64,000 nt of DNA. Origin: Leptospira gomenensis (lineage in GTDB: Bacteria; Spirochaetota; Leptospiria; Leptospirales; Leptospiraceae). The DNA is taken from assembly GCF_004770155.1 (NCBI RefSeq), contig NZ_RQFA01000033.1, forward strand, positions 1-64,000. The letters run 5' to 3'. Below are positions 9,088 through 18,580 of the stretch, piece by piece. A program made the position numbers and the translations under genes. Position 1 is the first letter of the stretch. Each line of letters opens with the position of its first letter. The notes beneath the pieces were generated by a model. It saw only the letters and a program-made list of their open reading frames with translations. It did no database searches and was not told the origin of the DNA.

Positions 9088-10628
9088 AAAAGATAATCCT
9101 CGCCTTCCTTCTCATTCCCTCCCTTTTTGCGGACTGCAGCCAAATGCTGGAAAACGGAAAAGGTCCTTTGAGTTTTCTTCCCGGCGTAGCCGTGTTAGGC
9201 GGAGAAAGCGAACCTCCTAAAGTTACGGGAAGCTGGCCTCTCAACGAACAGACGATTACGGATCCGAGAGCCGCCATATCCATTTCTTTTTCCAGGGATA
9301 TGAACAAAACGTTCACCGAATCTGCCGTATCGTTGCGAAGTTCTCAGGCTTCCATTTCGGGAAGTTATTCCTGGATCGGTTCCACGTTGTATTTTCAACC
9401 CTCCGTGGCCCTGGCCGAACCCGGAATCTACACCCTCACCGTCTCCAAGTCGCAAGCGGAGGACGCTATCGGAAAAAACTTAACGGAGGATTTTATCCTT
9501 CGTTTTAATTACAACGCGGATACCATCGAACCGACTCTGTTGGGAAGTTTTCCTTCCAACGGAGCCATCGGAGTCCAGACCAATTCCCGTATCACACTGC
9601 GCTTCTCCAAACCGATGAACGTAAATCTGGTGTTGACCGAAGTGACCACCAATCCTTCCATACCGTTTAACTTACCGGCTACGATCGTTTCTCCGGACCG
9701 TACCACGTTCGAATTCGTTCCCGTTCAACCGTTAACGTTCGGAACCACCTACAGCGTTACTGTTCCGAATTCGATCAAAGACAGCATCGGCAACGCTCTG
9801 CTGCAGACGTATCGAATCGGATTCACCGTAGGCGACGATTTCGTTCAACCGGCTCTCATCGGGATACGATCCACCACGGTCACCGACTTTTTGTTAAACG
9901 AATTCATTCCTGTGGACAATTTCGAAAAGACGGATCAGTTTGTGGTCGATTTTTCCGAACCGATACAACCGTCCACTTTGTTGACCGGGATCACGTTCAA
10001 CCCTTCGGCTCCGTTTACGATCACGGAAAATTCCGGCGGAACGAATAGAAGTTTTATCATCCAACCCAATTCCAATCTGGCGGCCAACCAAACCTATCAG
10101 ATACAGGTTACGAATTCGATCAAAGACACACAAGGAAACAGCCTCGTAAAAACGTACACCTATAACGCGAACGTAAACGGTCCCAGAAGTCAATTTCTGT
10201 TCGTAAGGGGCATCTATCTGAATACCGCTTTGACCTTACGACTTCAGGACGGAATCATCAGTACGATCACTCACGACGGCGGAGTCGGTCCGACCTACAA
10301 CTATAATTCGGCAGGAACGAAAGCCTTCCACGTCGTATTCTGTAGAGGGGCTTCGAGTACTTCCTGTTTGGATACGGATTTGAATTTGGTTCTGATGTCC
10401 GTCCAATTCTCCGTGAATTTCGATTTCGGACCCAACTCGGGAAGTCCGTACCTCCTGCTTCCTCAGATCGGAGGCGCCGCCAACATATACAAAACCTCGA
10501 TCTTCAACTTAACCGAAAGTCCGAACACGTATATCTTTACCGTAAAGGGCGGGACCGACGGAGTCAAGGATACGTACAACAATTATATGCAGAACGATTA
10601 TTCCGTCCGTTTCCAAGCGGTTCCGTAA
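9084..10628 (+). CDS. Second lipoprotein with tandem Ig-like (Big_5) domains
   Basis: 514 aa; ATGA overlap with the previous gene. The lipoprotein signal ends ...IPSLFADC (Cys18). It has the same plan as its upstream neighbour: a GGE.EPP segment, three SbsA-type Ig-like units (ISFSRDMNKTFTESA, LRFSKPMNVNLVLTE, VDFSEPIQPSTLLTG) and a C-terminal domain ending in the shared pattern GG..G..D..N.YM.ND. The two proteins share organisation but little exact sequence, which suggests an old duplication followed by divergence. A 43-nt gap separates it from the first RND pump. Role unknown; probably an extracytoplasmic partner of the efflux machinery. Confidence 0.9.
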   Translation: MKKIILAFLLIPSLFADCSQMLENGKGPLSFLPGVAVLGGESEPPKVTGSWPLNEQTITDPRAAISISFSRDMNKTFTESAVSLRSSQASISGSYSWIGSTLYFQPSVALAEPGIYTLTVSKSQAEDAIGKNLTEDFILRFNYNADTIEPTLLGSFPSNGAIGVQTNSRITLRFSKPMNVNLVLTEVTTNPSIPFNLPATIVSPDRTTFEFVPVQPLTFGTTYSVTVPNSIKDSIGNALLQTYRIGFTVGDDFVQPALIGIRSTTVTDFLLNEFIPVDNFEKTDQFVVDFSEPIQPSTLLTGITFNPSAPFTITENSGGTNRSFIIQPNSNLAANQTYQIQVTNSIKDTQGNSLVKTYTYNANVNGPRSQFLFVRGIYLNTALTLRLQDGIISTITHDGGVGPTYNYNSAGTKAFHVVFCRGASSTSCLDTDLNLVLMSVQFSVNFDFGPNSGSPYLLLPQIGGAANIYKTSIFNLTESPNTYIFTVKGGTDGVKDTYNNYMQNDYSVRFQAVP

Positions 10629-10671
10629 ATCGGTCCATAATAATTTCTTAATATAAGGCGAGATTCCGTAG

Positions 10672-13600
10672 GTGATCGAATTTTTTCTAAGAAGAAAGGT
10701 AACCACTCTGGTTATCTTCTTCTTACTCATTTTGTTCGGATATGTCGGGCTCACGAAACTGAAGATGGAACTTCTTCCGGACGTGAGTTTTCCTTCGCTT
10801 ACGATCGTAACCGTTTATAGCAACGTCGCCCCCGCCGAGATCGAATCCCTCGTAACGAAACCGATCGAAGAAATCCTTTCTTCCGTGGGCGGAGTGGATC
10901 GAATCCTCTCCGAATCCATAGAAGGAATTTCGATCGTAACCGTACGGTTCCGCTGGGGAACGGAAATCGATCAGGCGCTCATTCAAGTCAGGGAAAAATT
11001 GGACTTAGTCAAAGGTTCGCTTCCCCAGGACGTAAAAAAATCCATCGTCATACGTTTTGATCCGAACAGCGCTCCCATCATGCAGATCGCGGTCAAAGCG
11101 GTGGGAATCGACCTCAAAGAAGTGCGTCTTTTTCTACGCAAAAACGTAATCCCGTATTTTGAGCGTGTGGACGGAGTCGCCGCCATTTCCCTCTCCGGAG
11201 GATACGAACGACAGATCCAAGTCAACGTAGACAAAGGTAGATTAGAAGCTCATAATTTAAAAATTCAAGATTTAGTAAACCAGATCGATTCCAGCAATTT
11301 CGGATTTCCTGCGGGCAACGTCCGCGAAGGAGACAAGGAAATTCTCGTCCGAACAGACGGATTGTTTCCGTCCGTTTCCGCGATCGAAGACACGGTCGTG
11401 GGAGTGACGAAAGGCGGAGTTCCGATTTATCTGGGGACCGTAGGCGAAATCAAGGATACGTATAAGGAACGTACCAGCGTGAGCGGTCTTATGGACGAAG
11501 AATGTATCTCCATGATTCTGAAAAAGGAATCAGGAAAAAACACGGTTTCCGTAGCCTCCGATCTACGTGATTTGATCGCACAGCTGAACGAGAAATTCGG
11601 AGACAAACTTCAATTCCAGATCATCTCGGATCAATCCATCCTGATCGAGGATTCGATCGCGTCCGTCGCTTGGGCGGGAATTTTGGCCGTCGTAATTTGT
11701 TATATGGTCCTTAGTTTCTTTTTAGGAAATCTCAAGGAACCGATCGTGGTGATCAGCGCAGTGCCGATATCGGTAATGGCGACCTTTTTGATGATGTTCG
11801 GGTTCGGTTTAACGATCAACACGATGTCTCTCGGGGGATTGGCCATCGGAGTCGGAATGGTGGTGGACTCCGCGACGGTGGTCCTCGAGGCGATCTCCGA
11901 AAAAAAGAAACGTATCTCCGATCCTATCCTTGCGAGTATAGAAGGAACCAAGGAAGTTTTCGGATCGATCCTGGGATCCACGATCACGAGCGTCGTGGTT
12001 TTTTTACCGATCATATTCGTGGAAGGGATCGCGGCCGAAATTTTCGGAGAGTTCGCATTGACGATCTCCTTCTCCTTGATTTCGTCGTTGTTTACTTCCG
12101 CGACCTTGGTGCCCGTACTCGCGCAGTATAAATTTTTCTCCACCGGTCTCGGAAAATTCCCCGATTTTATAGAAATACCGCGGGAAAAAATCCTTACACA
12201 AGTAAGAAGCGCCTTTTCTTCGGTCGCCGTTTTTTTCATTAAAAGAAGGACGTTCGCCGTTTACGTAGGATTGGCGTCGGTCTTCGCCGCGTTCGTATTT
12301 TTTCTCGCTGTTCCCAAAGAAATGTTAACCGAAATCGATCAGGGAGAATTTTACATAGACGTAGTAGCACCCGAAGGATCGAACCTCGACTTCACCAGAA
12401 GAATCGTAAACGACATCACCAAAAAACTCAGCGAAGACAAAACCGTGGACACCGCATTTTCCAGGGTCGGATACGAGGAAAAGGACATCATCCTCAATCC
12501 GAAAGGCGATTTCGGACTCAACCGCGCCACCGTTTTCGTCAAACTCGCGGATAAACGAAAGGCCGAGGATTTTCTATTAGATTTTTCTAAAATACTTTCC
12601 GAGATAGAAAAAAATTACGGCTCCAAAATCGCCACAAGAATGGCCAGCAGCGTATTGGGAGGAATTTTCGGCTCCGGAGGCGGAGGTGTCTCCGTGGAGA
12701 TATCCGGTCAGGATTTGAACTTGATCAGAAAGATCGCGAGCGAAGTCGAAAACGAACTGGCATCCACCAACGAAGCGATCTCGGTAACTTCCACGGCAAG
12801 GGAGGAAACGCCGCAGCTTAAGGTCGTTTTGGATCGGGAGAAGATGGCTTACTTCGGATTAACTGTGGAGGACATCGCCACGACTCTGAAAACCTCGATC
12901 AAGGGAGATATCGCGACCCGCTTTCGCGAGAACGATTTCGAATACGACGTGCTCGTTCGTTTTCGATCCACCGATCGAATAGGATTCGATTCCCTTCAGG
13001 GAATACCGATACGATTGCCCACCGGAAAGAATATTTTTTTGGACGCGGTCGCGGACGTATCTCCCGCAAGGTCCTTGCGAAAGATCATGCGTCTGGAAGG
13101 GAAACGAATCGCCATCGTGTCCGCCGTTCCTAAGGAATCCGCGGAGGTATTGGAGCGTAAAATTTCTGAGATCATAACCAAGTTCGAAAAGGACAAGGAC
13201 ATATCCGTACTACCCGGAGAGATGGCGAAAGAAACGAACAAGTCCTTCGAGGCGCTGACATGGGCGGGAATATTCGCGCTCATCCTCGTGTATATGACCC
13301 TCGCTTCCCAATTCGAAAACCTGATTCTTCCGTTGATAGTGATGGTGTCCATCGTAATGGTAGGTTCGGGTTCTTTGATGTTTTTGATACTATCCGGAAA
13401 TACGTTGAACATCGTTTCCGGAATGGGCATGGTGATGTTGAGCGGATTGGTGGTGAACAACGCCATCATTCTGATCGAATTCTTCGCCATGGCCGATCTC
13501 CATAAAAGTGTAGAAGAAATCGTATATTCCACGATTTACAGAAGGATCGATACGATCTTAAACACAACGCTGACGACGGTGTTGGGGCTTCTTCCCGCCG

Positions 13601-13737
13601 CATTGGCGATCGGCGGGGAATCCCCTCAAGAGCCGATGGCATTGGCGGTTTTGGGAGGGCTAACCGCCTCGACTATTTTTACGGTGGTGATAATTCCGGC
13701 GGCCTATTTCTCCGTGGTAAAACGGAACGCGAAGTAG
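10672..13737 (+). CDS. RND family efflux transporter, first of a tandem pair
   Basis: 1021 aa from a GTG at 10672 with AAGGCGAG nine bases upstream. It has the full RND plan: TM1 (VTTLVIFFLLILFGYVGL), a large periplasmic porter loop with the usual P...IE..V..PIE, TM2-6, a second loop and TM7-12. The TM4 motif is GMVVDSATVV: the first Asp of the AcrB Asp407/Asp408 pair (near residue 399) is kept and the second is Ser, as in many non-AcrB RND pumps. TM10 has VVNNAIILIEF, with Asn where AcrB has Lys940. It should export small molecules by proton antiport together with the adaptor and TolC genes on the other strand. Substrate unknown. Confidence 0.95.
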   Translation: MIEFFLRRKVTTLVIFFLLILFGYVGLTKLKMELLPDVSFPSLTIVTVYSNVAPAEIESLVTKPIEEILSSVGGVDRILSESIEGISIVTVRFRWGTEIDQALIQVREKLDLVKGSLPQDVKKSIVIRFDPNSAPIMQIAVKAVGIDLKEVRLFLRKNVIPYFERVDGVAAISLSGGYERQIQVNVDKGRLEAHNLKIQDLVNQIDSSNFGFPAGNVREGDKEILVRTDGLFPSVSAIEDTVVGVTKGGVPIYLGTVGEIKDTYKERTSVSGLMDEECISMILKKESGKNTVSVASDLRDLIAQLNEKFGDKLQFQIISDQSILIEDSIASVAWAGILAVVICYMVLSFFLGNLKEPIVVISAVPISVMATFLMMFGFGLTINTMSLGGLAIGVGMVVDSATVVLEAISEKKKRISDPILASIEGTKEVFGSILGSTITSVVVFLPIIFVEGIAAEIFGEFALTISFSLISSLFTSATLVPVLAQYKFFSTGLGKFPDFIEIPREKILTQVRSAFSSVAVFFIKRRTFAVYVGLASVFAAFVFFLAVPKEMLTEIDQGEFYIDVVAPEGSNLDFTRRIVNDITKKLSEDKTVDTAFSRVGYEEKDIILNPKGDFGLNRATVFVKLADKRKAEDFLLDFSKILSEIEKNYGSKIATRMASSVLGGIFGSGGGGVSVEISGQDLNLIRKIASEVENELASTNEAISVTSTAREETPQLKVVLDREKMAYFGLTVEDIATTLKTSIKGDIATRFRENDFEYDVLVRFRSTDRIGFDSLQGIPIRLPTGKNIFLDAVADVSPARSLRKIMRLEGKRIAIVSAVPKESAEVLERKISEIITKFEKDKDISVLPGEMAKETNKSFEALTWAGIFALILVYMTLASQFENLILPLIVMVSIVMVGSGSLMFLILSGNTLNIVSGMGMVMLSGLVVNNAIILIEFFAMADLHKSVEEIVYSTIYRRIDTILNTTLTTVLGLLPAALAIGGESPQEPMALAVLGGLTASTIFTVVIIPAAYFSVVKRNAK

Positions 13738-13743
13738 TAAAAC

Positions 13744-16700
13744 ATGGATTCGTTAATTAGAATATTATACAGAAGACATGTAACGACTTTTATGCTTTTT
13801 TTAGGGATCGGAATCTTCGGAGCGGTTGCGATTCCGAGACTTCCCGTATCCTTGATGCCGCCTTCCAATTCTCCGGCGATCACCATTCTGACCAGATATC
13901 CCGGAATCTCTCCGAGTAAGATCGAGGAGATCATCACCAAACCGATCGAAGAACAGATATCGGGTGTAGGCGGAATCGAGGATATACTTTCCTCTTCGGA
14001 GGAGGGAGAATCCAGAATCAACGTCATATTCAAACCCGGAACAAAGATCGCATATCGTTCTTTGGAAGTGAGGTCGCGTATCGATCTGATCCGGGGAAAC
14101 TTTCCGCGAGAGGTGGAAGAACCCGCCATCCTCAGATACGATCCGACGAATCGCCCGATCTTTATCGTCAAACTCGAATCCGAAAAATACAAACTGAAGG
14201 AGCTACGCGAATTCGGAGAGAACAAGTATAAAAAAAGATTCGAACGAATCGACGGAGTCAGCGAAATCCACGTAGGAGGCGGATTCCAACGCGAAGTCAA
14301 CATCGACATCGATAAGGGCAAACTTCTTCAAACCGGAGTCGGCTTGGAGGAAGTGCTTTCCAAAATCAGGACCGCAAACGTGGACGTTCCCGCCGGCAAC
14401 CTGATGGTCGGAGACAATTATATCAACATACGGGTGATCGGAAAACTACTTCAGATCAACGAGATAGGAAAGGTTCCGATCTCTGTGGGCAAATCGGAAC
14501 AAGTCGTTTATCTTTCCGACATCGCAAAGGTTCAGGACGGCTTTCGAGAGAAGGAGGACATCGCGAGAGACGCCGGAAAGGAAGTCGTGTCGGTTTACGT
14601 TCAAAAGGCGGGCGACGCAAATTCTCTCGCGCTTTGCGAGGACCTAAGAAAGGAACTCGACCTGATCAACATAGACGGCATCAAACAGAGCGTAAACTAC
14701 GACCAATCGCAAACCATCAAAACCGCAATCGCAAAAGTCGTGGACTCGGCGGTTTCGGGCGGAATCATCGCGGTCATCGTATTGTTCCTGTTTCTGCGGA
14801 ATTTATACGCGACCTTGCTCGTTTCCATATCCATACCTCTTTCGATCATTTCCACATTCGGTCTGATGTATTTTTTCAACGTAGGAATCAACGTTATCTC
14901 CCTTTGCGGACTTGCTCTGGGCGTGGGAATGCTCGTGGATTGTTCCGTGGTCGTAATCGATAGGATTTTTTTTCTTCACGGAAAGGACGGCTTCAAACAG
15001 GAAGGGATATTGGAAGCCGCTTCCAGTTTATCCAAGGAATTGTTCGCGTCAGTATTAACCAGCATCGCGGTTTTTTTTCCAATATTTTTCAGCTCGCGGG
15101 AATTGAGGGATCTTTACGGAGGATTGGCGATCACAGTCTCCGCATCTCTCATCACTTCACTGATCGTGTCGCTCACCTTTCTTCCCACATTGGCTAAATT
15201 TATTCTGACCAAGGACCAAAGATTCGGAATTTTGGACCTACCCCGGTCCGCAAAACGCAGAATATACGCTTTCAAAGAAAAACTAGAATTCATAATATAC
15301 GAAAAATTTAATTTACCTCGTTTCGAACTGGCGCAAGTGCTGGATCTCCTCCTAAGGAACTACAAAAAAACGATCCTCTATTCCACGATCGTTATCGTGG
15401 TAAGCCTCGGATTTTCGTTTTTCCTAAAACAGGAATATATAGACCCGACGGATTCCAGCGAAATCAGCGCCTCTCTCGAGGTGGAAACCGGAACCCATTT
15501 GGATGCGACGGATGTAATCACGAAAAACGTGGAAAAGGTCATCGGCCAAAATCCCTACGTGGAAAAGGTCTCTTCGAAAGTGGAGAAGTGGCATTCTGAT
15601 CTGATGATCAAACTCAAACCGGCGTCCGAACGCGGCGGAAAATCCACGAACGAAATAATAACCGAGTTAAAGGAACAAACCGATCAGTTACAAAACGCTT
15701 TCGTTTTTTACACGGAGTCTGGCGCCGGCGAAGGTTCGAAAGAAATCGACATCGAGATAATCGGAGACGACGCGGAAACCATTAAGTCACTGGCAAGGGA
15801 ATGCGCCAAAGAAATCGGGGGAATTTCCGGTATACAACAGGTCGCTCTTCGTTTTAAGGAAGGAAAGGATCAGATTACGTTTTCGATTGATAAAATCAAG
15901 GCTTCCCAATCCGGATTGTTACCCAATCAAATCGCGAACTTTATGAAAACCGCATATACCGGTTCTATACCAACCAAATTCTACGACAAGGATAGGGAGA
16001 TAGACATCCGCGTTCGTTTTTCAAGCGAGGATCGGGACGGGCCGGAATCCGTGTTCGGGGTATTTATCCCTTCTTCCAGATCCGAAAAAGTCGCCAAAAT
16101 ACCGTTAGTCGAACTAAGTTCCGTCCGTAAGGAAAAAGCGGAATCGAGAATCTACAGAAAGAACAAAAGGAAAACCTACGGCCTAACCGCCAAACTGGGA
16201 GACATAGACACGGGCACCGCGGTGAGTAAAATTGAAGCCGCCTTAAAAAAGGTTTCTTTCCCCGAAAATTACCAGTATGAAGTCACCGGAAATTATAAAA
16301 AACTGAAGGAAAGTAGAATGGAGATGATATCCTTGATCGTACTTGCGTTCATCATCATCGTCTGCATTCTGTCTTCTCTGTTCGAGTCGTTCCTGATTCC
16401 TTTTTTGATCATCCTAACGATCCCCTTTTCCGCGGCGGGAGTGATACTCACTTTATTCGTCTTCAGAATGTCCTTAAACATTTCCGTATATATAGGATTC
16501 GTAATGTTGGCCGGAATAACGGTAAACAACTCGATCCTAATCGCGGAGACGTTTCTGGAAAAATTCAAATCGAACATTCGATACAAGGATTTGGACGAGC
16601 TTTTATCGACCGGAATCCAAGAACGAATCCGACCGATCTTAATCACGACGATCACCACGGTGCTGGGTTTATTCCCGTCCGTATTGGATTCGGGAGAAGG

Positions 16701-16863
16701 GAGTCAACTCTGGAGGCCTCTGGCGGTAACGGTAGTGTCCGGTTTGTCCATTTCGACCGTTTTAACGATTTTCCTGTTTCCCGCATTTTTTAAGATCGTA
16801 GTTCCTTATCTGTTCGACGAATACGAAAGTGTTCCTCTTGCGGAAAAAAAGAAGAAACGATGA
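13744..16863 (+). CDS. RND family efflux transporter, second of a tandem pair
   Basis: 1039 aa, six bases after the first pump; no strong ribosome-binding site, so probably translationally linked. It has the same 12-TM, two-loop plan. The TM4 motif is GMLVDCSVVVIDRI: one conserved Asp near residue 399, then Cys, and Asp in place of the usual Glu a few residues on. TM10 has TVNNSILIAETF. It differs clearly in sequence from its neighbour, so this is not a recent duplication. By analogy with MdtB/MdtC and other paired RND proteins, the two could form a mixed trimer on one adaptor; that is inference. A highly basic tail (KKKKR) ends the protein. Confidence 0.95.
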   Translation: MDSLIRILYRRHVTTFMLFLGIGIFGAVAIPRLPVSLMPPSNSPAITILTRYPGISPSKIEEIITKPIEEQISGVGGIEDILSSSEEGESRINVIFKPGTKIAYRSLEVRSRIDLIRGNFPREVEEPAILRYDPTNRPIFIVKLESEKYKLKELREFGENKYKKRFERIDGVSEIHVGGGFQREVNIDIDKGKLLQTGVGLEEVLSKIRTANVDVPAGNLMVGDNYINIRVIGKLLQINEIGKVPISVGKSEQVVYLSDIAKVQDGFREKEDIARDAGKEVVSVYVQKAGDANSLALCEDLRKELDLINIDGIKQSVNYDQSQTIKTAIAKVVDSAVSGGIIAVIVLFLFLRNLYATLLVSISIPLSIISTFGLMYFFNVGINVISLCGLALGVGMLVDCSVVVIDRIFFLHGKDGFKQEGILEAASSLSKELFASVLTSIAVFFPIFFSSRELRDLYGGLAITVSASLITSLIVSLTFLPTLAKFILTKDQRFGILDLPRSAKRRIYAFKEKLEFIIYEKFNLPRFELAQVLDLLLRNYKKTILYSTIVIVVSLGFSFFLKQEYIDPTDSSEISASLEVETGTHLDATDVITKNVEKVIGQNPYVEKVSSKVEKWHSDLMIKLKPASERGGKSTNEIITELKEQTDQLQNAFVFYTESGAGEGSKEIDIEIIGDDAETIKSLARECAKEIGGISGIQQVALRFKEGKDQITFSIDKIKASQSGLLPNQIANFMKTAYTGSIPTKFYDKDREIDIRVRFSSEDRDGPESVFGVFIPSSRSEKVAKIPLVELSSVRKEKAESRIYRKNKRKTYGLTAKLGDIDTGTAVSKIEAALKKVSFPENYQYEVTGNYKKLKESRMEMISLIVLAFIIIVCILSSLFESFLIPFLIILTIPFSAAGVILTLFVFRMSLNISVYIGFVMLAGITVNNSILIAETFLEKFKSNIRYKDLDELLSTGIQERIRPILITTITTVLGLFPSVLDSGEGSQLWRPLAVTVVSGLSISTVLTIFLFPAFFKIVVPYLFDEYESVPLAEKKKKR

Positions 16864-16899
16864 GCGATATCCGATTTTAACGTAACGAAGGCCAAAAAG

Positions 16900-17283
16900 A
16901 TGGAAAACACCAGCGAGAACGAATGTTTTGAACCGGAGTATTTAAAGGAATTATTATATTCTGGAAACAAAATACCGATTTATCTCAAAAAACATTTCAA
17001 GGACTGCGGAATCTGCCAGGGCAACCTGTTGAACTTCCACTCCGACACTCCGATCCCGAAACGCGCATTCGGAAAGGATTTCGAAAAAACCGTCTCTTCC
17101 TGGAAGAACGAACTTCCCGAGGATTCCGAAAACGAACAGGATATTTTCCGCAACGCCTCCTCCGTCTACGATACGGCCTTATTCAAATTCGTTTATCGAC
17201 ATAGGCTTTGGATTTACATACTCGGATACGTTTCGGTCATCGTCGCCTTCTCCTATTTCTGGTTTATTCTCATCTCCCGATAG
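16900..17283 (+). CDS. Small membrane protein with HxxxCxxC (anti-sigma-type zinc finger) motif
   Basis: 127 aa, 36 nt after the RND pair, with GAAGG nine bases before the ATG. Residues 32-39 read HFKDCGIC, the H-x3-C-x2-C signature of zinc-binding anti-sigma (ZAS/zf-HC2) domains, followed by an N-terminal-type helix region. A single transmembrane segment (about 103-126, LWIYILGYVSVIVAFSYFWF) anchors the C-terminus, leaving almost nothing outside. There is no ECF sigma factor next to it, unlike classical sigma/anti-sigma pairs. It may sense or regulate the efflux operon it ends, or use the motif for redox or metal binding. The motif is visible; the role is inferred. Confidence 0.75.
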   Translation: MENTSENECFEPEYLKELLYSGNKIPIYLKKHFKDCGICQGNLLNFHSDTPIPKRAFGKDFEKTVSSWKNELPEDSENEQDIFRNASSVYDTALFKFVYRHRLWIYILGYVSVIVAFSYFWFILISR

Positions 17284-17369
17284 GGAAAATTAGAAATAAA
17301 TTATAAATCGGTTTTATACGACGCGAAATAAATCTTGAAAACGTAAGAATCCCGATTCTCCTTTTCGGA

Positions 17370-18434
17370 ATGCAGTGGAAAATTCTTTCGTTATTTACCG
17401 TTTGTTTCGTCTTTACCGCGTTAAACGCCGGAGAAAAAAAGTCCCCTAGATACGTAGTCACGATAGAAGGCAAGTTGAACGTCCGGGAAAAACCTAAGGA
17501 CGGAAAGATCCTATTCCAATTGGAAAAAGGGGAAATCGTTTCGATCAACGAAGACGCCCAGTCCGAGGAATGGCTTGCGATTACGACCCGCACCGGAGCA
17601 AAAGGATACGCCGCCGCGGAATTCCTAAGCAAAAAACCTCCCGCAGATCTCGATAACGCGATCCTATTCGGATCCGTTTATACGAGCACGGAAGGATCCT
17701 GGTTTAGATCGCTCGCAGTTCGGATTAAAAACGAATGGCTTTCGGCTAACGATCATTCAGCGGAAGCGTATTATTTGGAAAAACTGAAGACGCAAAACAG
17801 ACAAAAGGCGACCGTTTACCAAAGCACCAACGTCGTCGGCGAGTTCGACCCGGAGAAAAAGGAAACGACCGGTTGTCAGGAAGTCCGAGTTCTAAAGGGT
17901 TCGCTTTTCGCCTTCGGAAAAATAAACACGCTGGAAACCTCCACGTTCGGAATCTTCGGATCCAAAATCGAAGGTAAAGTCCGATCCGAACGTTATACGC
18001 CATCGGAAAAAACGGCCAAACAATTGGATGAATCGATTACCGCCGTATTCAGAAAAAAACATCCGAAACAGGCGGAGCTGAAATTTTTAAAACGGGGCGA
18101 ACTATACAAAATCTTATCTCCCGATAAGGAATACGTTTTCGTCCGTTATGCGATTAAAGTGGAAGTTGAGGAAAAGTCGTATTACGCGGCGTTGTACGAA
18201 TTAAACGGAGACGTTCTCGGAAAAAGAATATTCGAAAAGTTTGATACTCTAATTGGAGAACAAACATTCTACGGAGGTCAATATCATTTCCTAGACGCGT
18301 TCGATTTGGACGAAAACGGAACACCGATCCTGATCATCCACCACAACGGATACGACGGTTTTATCGACGAATTCATGCGGCTTAAAAACGGAAAGCTACA
18401 ATCGATGTTTCTCACAGGAGGAGACGCTTGTTGA
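17370..18434 (+). CDS. Secreted bacterial SH3 domain protein
   Basis: 354 aa. The signal peptide ends about ...FVFTALNA. An SH3b domain follows (about 28-92), with LNVREKP, a hydrophobic LEKGEIVSI strand and GAKGYAAAEFL, as in proteins that bind peptidoglycan or other envelope ligands. The remaining 260 residues are beta-rich, with two cysteines, and match nothing I recognise. No clear ribosome-binding site precedes the ATG at 17370. It follows the zinc-finger-like gene by 86 nt on the same strand; whether it belongs to the efflux operon is unclear. A hairpin terminator lies after it. Confidence 0.82.
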   Translation: MQWKILSLFTVCFVFTALNAGEKKSPRYVVTIEGKLNVREKPKDGKILFQLEKGEIVSINEDAQSEEWLAITTRTGAKGYAAAEFLSKKPPADLDNAILFGSVYTSTEGSWFRSLAVRIKNEWLSANDHSAEAYYLEKLKTQNRQKATVYQSTNVVGEFDPEKKETTGCQEVRVLKGSLFAFGKINTLETSTFGIFGSKIEGKVRSERYTPSEKTAKQLDESITAVFRKKHPKQAELKFLKRGELYKILSPDKEYVFVRYAIKVEVEEKSYYAALYELNGDVLGKRIFEKFDTLIGEQTFYGGQYHFLDAFDLDENGTPILIIHHNGYDGFIDEFMRLKNGKLQSMFLTGGDAC

Positions 18435-18524
18435 AATCTCCTTCGGATCGGTCTGCGTTCTGCGATTAGAGGTTTGAAACCGATTCCGAAAGAAGGCGGA
18501 TCGGATCACGACCGCATCCCTGTT

Positions 18525-18558
18525 CCGGGTATCGTTTCGTATACCCGGAGGAATTTTT
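18525..18558 (+). terminator. Rho-independent terminator after the SH3 gene
   Basis: An 8-bp perfect stem, CCGGGTAT (18525-18532) with ATACCCGG (18541-18548), has an 8-nt loop and is followed by a short T run (GAGGAATTTTTAG). It stands between convergent genes. The T run is only on the plus-strand side, so it should end plus-strand transcription from the SH3 gene. Confidence 0.65.
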
Positions 18559-18580
18559 AGAGCCGGGTTTACGGAACGAT

